Part shown: positions 57,717 to 64,000 of the stretch, one piece after another
How the letters are laid out: each line of letters starts with the position of its first letter
Numbering within the stretch: position 1 is the stretch's first letter
Source of the DNA: Cloeon dipterum
Taxonomy: Eukaryota; Arthropoda; Insecta; Ephemeroptera; Baetidae
DNA length: 64,000 bases
Assembly: GCF_949628265.1 (NCBI RefSeq)
Contig: NC_088789.1
Coordinates: forward strand, 1,240,001-1,304,000
Direction: 5' to 3'
Notes under the pieces: model-generated
What the model was told of the DNA's origin: nothing
Database searches by the model: none
Seen by the model: only the letters and a program-made list of their open reading frames with translations
Made by a program: the position numbers and the translations under genes

Positions 57717-58099
57717 ATATATTACTTTGTGACGAATAATCATTTTATTCATTACAAAATAAATTATTCTTTTATCATCGTTCACAATATCTGAATATAT
57801 TCGGGGAAATTAAAATATTATTGCTTCTTTCGTTTCGAATATAAAGGGCTCGAAAATACACATGATAGCACAGTAAAACTGGGGCGCAATTTAACGAATG
57901 TTTAACAATCTCAAATTTTAATTCATTATATGATACATAGTGGTTATTGGATTCAGAGAAATTTCACTGGATCACTGCTTTTGCCAATGTATTATTTACA
58001 TAGCTTCAAGTTTATAATTTTTAAAATAGCATTACAAAATTCATGGAAGGATCCCCAAAAAAATAGAAAAAAATTTAAGTATTAAAATTAAGTATTTTG
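57717..58099. other. AT-rich spacer
   Basis: Nothing recognised between the 161-aa gene and the retroelement-like tail. Confidence 0.4.
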
Positions 58100-58720
58100 A
58101 ATGAATGAATGAATTTATTATTAAACGCATATATGCGTTCGACACTAATCCTATACAATCAATTCTTACAAGTATTTGCTGCTTCTCTTAAACTAGTTCT
58201 TTTTACTACACATTTCAAAATATGATATTTTTCACACTGTTCCCCACAAAATCGACATTTACAAATCTCCTGAGGTTCATAATGGTACATCTGAGTTGAA
58301 CAGAACAAATAGTGATTATCCATGACATGCAAATCGAGTAAATACATGTCTATCCTCAAAATTCGGCACCCTCCAGTTCCCATTCAACATTGTTTGAGTT
58401 TCATAAAATGCATCACAAATCAAGAAGCGTCTATTTATAGTCTTTGTGTTAACAAACTTCTTATAATTATCAGTTTCAGGGAGATCATATTTCATTTTTA
58501 GATCTGTAGCAAAAAAGTTTAAGTCTTTGGCCACTAGTTCATGAACGTAACGCGATCTATTGTATTTAGAGAACTCTACAGACCCTCGATAGTTTTCCAG
58601 TAATGCTTCTAAATGTAATGAGTCTCCCTGATTAAATTTTTTCGAATTAAAAATTTGGTCATACGCAGATTCCCACTGATCGATTTGAATATTGTTATTA
58701 CATTGGAACTGATTTGACAA
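58100..58720 (-). pseudogene. Frameshifted retroelement-like 3' end
   Basis: The minus-strand frame 58720-58316 is followed, with one shift near 58380, by a frame ending at 58159. The second part has a CCHC-type motif (CRFCGEQCEKYHILKC), as found at the C-terminus of non-LTR retrotransposon polymerases. After the stop come AATAAA and a short ATTC tandem run (58100-58116), as at many LINE tails. The upstream part (FATDLKMKYDLPETDNYKKF) matches nothing I recognise. A 5'-truncated LINE is the best guess; a decayed host gene is the alternative. Confidence 0.4.
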
Positions 58721-59158
58721 TTTTAATATTTTGCAATATTTTTATTATTATTTTCCATCTCCTTCAAAATATTATTTTAAATTGTAATAAAATAATTCCT
58801 TTTACGTTCATAGCAAAATTTCCTATAATCTCCCTTTAGCTCTGCGTGAACCCTAAGCAATGATTGTAATTTAGCCAAATTCTTAACTGTACGTGATCCT
58901 TAGGACCTAATCTGTATGTGTGTAAAAGGATCCTCCCGGGAAATGTTCACTATCATTCCTCTTTCTCCTGATAAATAACACTATTCCCACTGAGTTGTAA
59001 AAAGGAAGCGTGCCTATCCCGCCTAAATTTAAACCTCTGAACGAGTCCGCCAATGAAGAAGAGCTCCGTGCCCCCTCCCCGCGCTTGGTGCTTGTTGTTG
59101 TGTTGCATGTCGCGGCTCGCCGCTACGCCGCTAGCTTCCAGCAAACTAAGCCGCTAAA
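58721..59158. promoter_or_regulatory. Upstream region of CPSF6
   Basis: The last 120 bp before the CPSF6 start are GC-rich (GAGCTCCGTGCCCCCTCCCC, TCGCGGCTCGCCGCTACGCC), against an AT-rich background further left. This fits a TATA-less housekeeping promoter and 5' UTR. No transcription start can be fixed. Confidence 0.45.
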
Positions 59159-62100
59159 ATGGCGGACGACAACATTGATCTGTATGCGGATGATATTGAC
59201 CAGGACTTTTCTCAGGTTAGTACTGACCTCGGCAACGATATCTGATCAGAAACCAATATTTGAATATCAACTTGAAGGGTTTAATGCGAAATCAGCGAGT
59301 CCCGTTCTTTATCTCTCGAAAATTTTCCAATTTACTGAGGACCCTCTTTGACCCATCAATCCCATTTTAGCAATTTGCAAATTACTCTCATGCCCCTATT
59401 GAAATTGCAGGATTTCGGAGCCGATGGAGTCGATTTGTACGATGATGTGATTGCCGCTCCATCGTCCAACCTCGAGGACAACGAAGAAAATGCACAGCCA
59501 CCACCAACAAACAACGGCAGCGGGCCGCACAACTCGCCCCCGATGGAAAAATACCAGTCCTCGGGAGGGATGCGAGGAGACAGAGATGGTGGCAGACGGC
59601 ACCAACTCTACGTCGGCAACCTCACCTGGGTAATCAGTTGTTGACAAAGCTAGAAATAACAAAATTAATGCTTTGCGTAGTGGACCACCGACCAGGACAT
59701 AGCTAACGCCGTCAGCGACCTCGGCGTGAAGGACTTTCTCGAGGTCAAGTTCTTCGAAAACCGAGCTAATGGTCAATCGAAAGGATTCTGCATCATCTCG
59801 CTCGGTTCAGATCAAAGCTCGCGGGTGTGCATGTCCCGCTTGGGCGACAAGGAGCTGCACGGCCAGAAGCCCGTCGTCACCTACCCAACCAAAGCTGCCC
59901 TGAACCAGGTTATAATATTTTAAATTAAATTTGAGTTATTTTAACGAATCGAAATGCCCGCAGTTCCAATTCGAGGCTCAGTCAAAGACGAGGCCCGCCC
60001 CCCAGATGTCCCAGCAGCGCGGAGGCATGCAGCAAGGAGGAGGCCCAAGAAACTTCAACAGAGGCCCAATTGGTGGGCCTGGAAACCAGGGACCTCCACC
60101 TGGACCATCCAGATCTCACAGCATGGTCAGTTGAGTCATAAATGATTTCACAGCATCTGTCGAAAGTTGTTTAAACTAAAATTTACTTTGAAATAATTCA
60201 AATAATTAAATTTGATCGATTTGAGTCGGCGAGGGTGTTATTCCAGACCTCAAATTTAGCGGCGAGTCTGAAAAACTTAGATTTTTTACTCTAAGACCAA
60301 TAGGAGCCGTGCTTTTAATTTGTATAGTCTGAAAAATGCGATTTGTGGCATTTCAAATTTTTGTTTTTGGGGCCCAGGTGGGACCCTACGGGCCCGACGG
60401 CGCCGATTTAGGTATCAATCAATGCCCTATTGTAGGACGCGACTGTCCAGGTGTGGTTTTTCAAAATCAACCCATTTTTCGAATTATTACGAATTTTTTT
60501 CTGCCGGATTTTTGAAAAAATCAACTGGATTATTATGCCAGAGTTAAAAATGGAACAACTTTTTATATACCATGAACTCTCAGTTTATTTTTTCAACAGT
60601 GGATATTTTTTTCGACGGGTTTTTGGCTTTATGGGCGAAAATGGTTTTATTTTTGTTAAAATTCGGCCGCTGGTCCGATCATTGACAATGAACCCTCATC
60701 GCATAGGTCTCGGGAAGAGCTTTAACCTGCGGTACTCAATTGACCTTTTTCAGGGTACCCCGCGACCTGAGATCCGCTCCCAGGCAGGTTTTTCCAAAAA
60801 TTTCGAGCACATTTGGTGACGATTTTTCCTTCTTGCCTGTGACTGATGTTCCTTGGGTTCCTTCTGGTCACGCGACCTGAAATCTGAGTACTTTGGTTAA
60901 TTTCGCTGCCTTGACGGCACGTTTTCGGTCTAGAATGCGACTTCTAAATTTAAAAAATTATTTTATTGTGAAATAAACAATCAATAATTGTTGATTTAAT
61001 TTCAGGGTTTCCCCCCGATGCAGCCATTCCAAATTCCGCCTCCAGGGGGCCCGCCGCGGGGCCCGCCTCCAGGCCAAATGCATCCGAACGACCCCCGTGG
61101 GCCGCCTCCAAGAGGGGACTGGAGCCGACCCCCCGGCCCAGGCTTCCCGCCCCACCAGCCGCCCCCAATGCAGGGTCCGCCTCCAGGCCAAGGGCCCCCG
61201 ATGCGTGGACCTCCCCCAGGCATGATGCAGCCTCTGGGGCCGCCTCCGGGCCAGATGCCGGCGCCGCACGTCAACCCCGCGTTCTTCCCTCCGGGGGCAG
61301 TTCCTCCGCACCAGGCGCCGCCGCCACACCCTGGCGGACCTCACGGACCCCCACACGGCCCACCCCACGCTGCACCTCAGGGCTATGGACCACCACCATC
61401 ACAACCCTGGCCCAGGGTGAGTTCGTTGAGAATTCAGTGATTTTGATGGATGAAAAAGGGGTTATCTTATTATTTTTGCCAATTTTTGTTGGGTTAAAAT
61501 TGTTGGCGGTTTTCTTAGAATTCATACCTTGAGTACGCGTGAGTGAAAACAGTTAAGATGCTAAAACCTGTGGAAAAAATGGGAGAAAAATCCGCAAGTT
61601 GGAAGTTTAAAATTTCTTTTTGTTACAGTATAGCTCAAGAAGTGATATTTATAAATTTTGAAAGCGGGCAATGTTAAATCGCCTCTATGTGTTCTCAATG
61701 GGCAAAATATTTCATTGGTACCAATGGGAAGCTGAAGATTTGCACTTTGACCAGGGTTGCATTTTCTTGTTTTTTACCACTCAAAATCATGCGCAACAAA
61801 TGGTATAAATAAATTTATTCCATATTTCCCAAGTGCAAATCTATAATTTGAGGTCAGAGTGGTCGAAATTTCTTCTATTGTGCAGATGTTTTCTTTTAAA
61901 TTGCCATTTTTCTGCCTCAATTTCTCATAAAATTTCTCTCTGACAATTTTTCAAACCATTTATTACCAATGCACTGCATTTTTTGTTATATTAACTGGTG
62001 TTTTGCAACCCTGACTTTAACACACGTCAGAAACAAAACGAAAAACGTATAGATTTTGAGAAATTGGCGAATTTTCATGCACTTTCGCGCGGCCGAGCGC

Positions 62101-63396
62101 GCTGATTTTAAGATTTTTCCAGGGGAAATATGGAATAAATTAATTTCTTGCTCAAGAAATTAGTAAAAATGAAGTGGTAAGCAAATGCAACCCTGTTATT
62201 TGGTCCAGGCATCATTTGACAATCTCCCAGACGAACGAATAAAATTAAAATAACAACTCAAATCCACCAGTTGTTGTAAAATCCCTTATTTTTCATAAAA
62301 AACCAAATAAAATTTGTTAATCATGTATTCTCTTTTCTCAGTATGGGCCACCGACAGGCGTTGACGGAGGGGCTGGCATCAGTGAAGCAGAATTCGAGGA
62401 GATAATGGGTCGCAACCGGTCCGTCTCGAGCACCGCCATCAGCAGGGCCGTTTCAGACGCCGCGGCCGGTGATTACGCCAGCGCCATCGAGACGCTGGTC
62501 ACGGCCATCTCGCTGATCAAGCAATCCAAGGTGGCCAACGACGACCGCTGCAAGATTCTGATCAGCAGTCTACAGGACACGCTGCACGGAATCGAGGCCA
62601 AGAGCTACGGATCTGGACGAAGAGGTTTCTCCATTTAATTAATGTGCTTTTCATTTATTTTACAATGTCTTTTTCTTCCTCAGAGCGATCAAGGTCCAGG
62701 GATAGGTCACACAGGCGCAGACGCGAAAGGTCCCGCAGTCGTGAAAGAGATTACAGAGAGAGGAGCAGAGAGAGGGACAGAGATAGGTGAGACAAGAAGG
62801 AATTGTGGGGAAAAAAGGTCAAAATTAATAAGTGAAGGAGAGTAATGTCTTTATATTGGAACGATTTTTTTATTTTACTGGTAACGACCTCTTTAGAGCA
62901 AAGGAAGTTAATTGCTTCCGCGGGGTGAGAAAAATTATAAAAATTTAATTGCGAGATAATAAAAAATATTACTTTTCAGTCTTGAAAGTTATTTTTATTT
63001 TTTCAAAATTGAAGATTTTCAAAAGGGGTCTGTGTTTGGCCTCTTTAAACACACCAGTTGATAGTAGCGTCAAAAATTGACTATATTCTTACAGCTGAAT
63101 AAATTTCCAGTTTTTCCCCATCAAGGAAATTTCATCTCAAATTTACCATTTTCAAACAAAAGTCGTCTGAATATTTCAACTGGCCGTTAAAGGACCATTA
63201 ATTTTTTTTGGGGGGAAATCAAATTGCCCAAAATTAATTTAATTTATTTGAGAATCATCTCAGAATTTGTTTATTTGATTTGCAGTGAATTAAATGATAA
63301 ATTTTCCATTGTTGCAGATATTATGCTGATTATCCAAGGGAGCGGTCTCGAAGCAGGGAAAGAGAGTACCGCGAAAGAAGTAGAGAGGACAGGTAG
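59159..63396 (+). CDS. CPSF6: Cleavage and polyadenylation specificity factor subunit 6
   Basis: Encodes the large subunit of nuclear cleavage factor I (CFIm68), which with CPSF5/NUDT21 binds UGUA sites and guides poly(A) site choice. Eight exons give 1542 nt, 513 aa: 59159-59215, 59411-59629, 59681-59908, 59964-60125, 61006-61416, 62342-62624, 62684-62786, 63318-63396. It starts [12 protein letters not shown], as in other animals. The RNA recognition motif (about residues 80-160) has RNP2 LYVGNL and RNP1 KGFCIISL and contacts CPSF5. A long Pro/Gly-rich middle (exons 4-5) includes the family sequence [10 protein letters not shown]. Exon 6 carries [13 protein letters not shown] and the helical block [16 protein letters not shown]. 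Exons 7-8 encode the Arg/Ser domain ([20 protein letters not shown]) ending REDR. It is slightly shorter than the roughly 550-aa vertebrate protein. The last exon could splice further, but its TAG is a plausible end. Confidence 0.95.
61560..62200. repeat. Interspersed repeat family D in CPSF6 intron 5
   Basis: A segment with GGTTGCATTTTCTTGTTTTT, CCATATTTCCCAAGTGCAAA and TGCCTCAATTTCTC, related in part to 63690-63990. The right part (AAGCAAATGCAACCCTGTTA) is an inverse of the left (CAGGGTTGCATTTTC), so the unit is a foldback repeat. Confidence 0.5.
62872..63262 (+). repeat. Repeat family A in CPSF6 intron 7
   Basis: Same orientation as 10045-10495: GGGGTGAGAAAAATTATAAA, CAGTCTTGAAAGTTATTTTT, GTGTTTGGCCTC and TAAATTTCCAGTTTTT landmarks in order. 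Confidence 0.65.
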
Positions 63397-64000
63397 ACAA
63401 CAAACAATTATTTCCTTGCTAGATTGTTTCAAATTTATTTTTATTTTATTTTGAATCAGAAGCCAAGTCCCAGTAGACAAAGTTGAGCGTTTTATTGAAT
63501 GGAGAGATTATGAAATATCGACATTAATTTAAAGTTCTAAATACCCTGCAGATTCTAATGGATGAAAAAGGCAAAGCCAGAAAGTTAAAAAAACGCTTTT
63601 CTCTAACAATGTTTTTAGGATAAATGACAAGTCAAATTCAGGATTTCAATTTATTTCTTTACTTGAATTAACATAGAAAGCAAAAAACAGTTGAGGATTT
63701 TGCTAGCTGAACCCCTTGAAAAAAAAAATGTTTTTTGCAATGCAGTGGGTCGTTACCAGAAAAATCCTGGTTTCTGCAAACCCTGTTTGCTTACCACCCT
63801 GTATTCTTGCGCAAGAATCGAATTTTTGCATTTTTCCCCTGTGAAAGTTTAAAATTTTCAGTCCAAGTGGTCAAAATTTAAATTTCCTCTACTCTGCAGA
63901 TTATAATTTTTAAATTTGCCATTTTCTGCCTCAATTTCTCCAAAGATTTCTCTCTGGCAATTTTTCAAGTCGAGGCCGTGAGCAAATGATTAGAAGTAAA
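63397..64000. other. 3' flank of CPSF6
   Basis: The 3' UTR and flank. From about 63690 it holds a copy of repeat family D (TTGCCATTTTCTGCCTCAAT, then TTTCTCTCTGGCAATTTTTC), also seen at 61900-61960. No further gene. Confidence 0.45.

Noticed and set aside
60320..60819. Overlapping frames in CPSF6 intron 4
   Set aside because: AT-rich sequence with a distant likeness to the promoter-module repeat; exons 4 and 5 of CPSF6 join in frame without it.

Overview
The window is nuclear DNA of an animal, most likely an insect or another arthropod. The genes have many short exons with GT-AG introns, the sequence between exons is AT-rich and crowded with small interspersed repeats, and the recognisable proteins (Argonaute, CPSF6, a GT11 fucosyltransferase) are metazoan. 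I cannot place it more precisely, and I see no tRNA, rRNA or CRISPR. All gene models below are hand-built from splice signals and reading-frame arithmetic, not from transcripts.

Layout. 0-1.5 kb: a palindromic TTAA-flanked MITE and the last two exons of a GT11 alpha-1,2-fucosyltransferase. 5.9-12.1 kb: Argonaute gene 1 (973 aa). 13.3-13.6 kb: a small putative secreted peptide on the minus strand. 13.7-19.2 kb: Argonaute gene 2 (965 aa). 21.7-27.4 kb: a decayed leucine-rich-repeat-like gene with its divergent partner. 28.4-32.7 kb: a minus-strand gene with a C-terminal C2H2-like finger. 33-42 kb: mostly repeats, including an orphan copy of the LRR promoter module carrying a solo LTR. 42.8-50.4 kb: Argonaute gene 3 (963 aa), whose second intron holds a nearly 2 kb inverted repeat. 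52.4-52.7 kb: a 5' remnant of a fourth Argonaute. 53.0-57.6 kb: an open LRR-like gene (436 aa) head-to-head with an open 161-aa gene. 58.1-58.7 kb: a decayed retroelement-like tail. 59.2-63.4 kb: a complete CPSF6 gene (513 aa).

The order Argonaute, signal-peptide exon, LRR gene, bidirectional promoter, small gene appears twice (13.7-27.4 and 42.8-57.6 kb), so a block of about 14-15 kb was duplicated. One Argonaute (gene 1) lies outside the duplicated pair and is more diverged. All three Argonautes keep the D-E-D-H slicer residues. Genes 2 and 3 are nearly identical over long exon-plus-intron tracts but sharply different in the MID-domain exon and share a Tyr to His change in the guide 5'-end pocket. 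The long intronic hairpin would be a natural Dicer substrate inside an RNAi gene. These three points, and the duplicated head-to-head promoter module, are the most interesting signals here.
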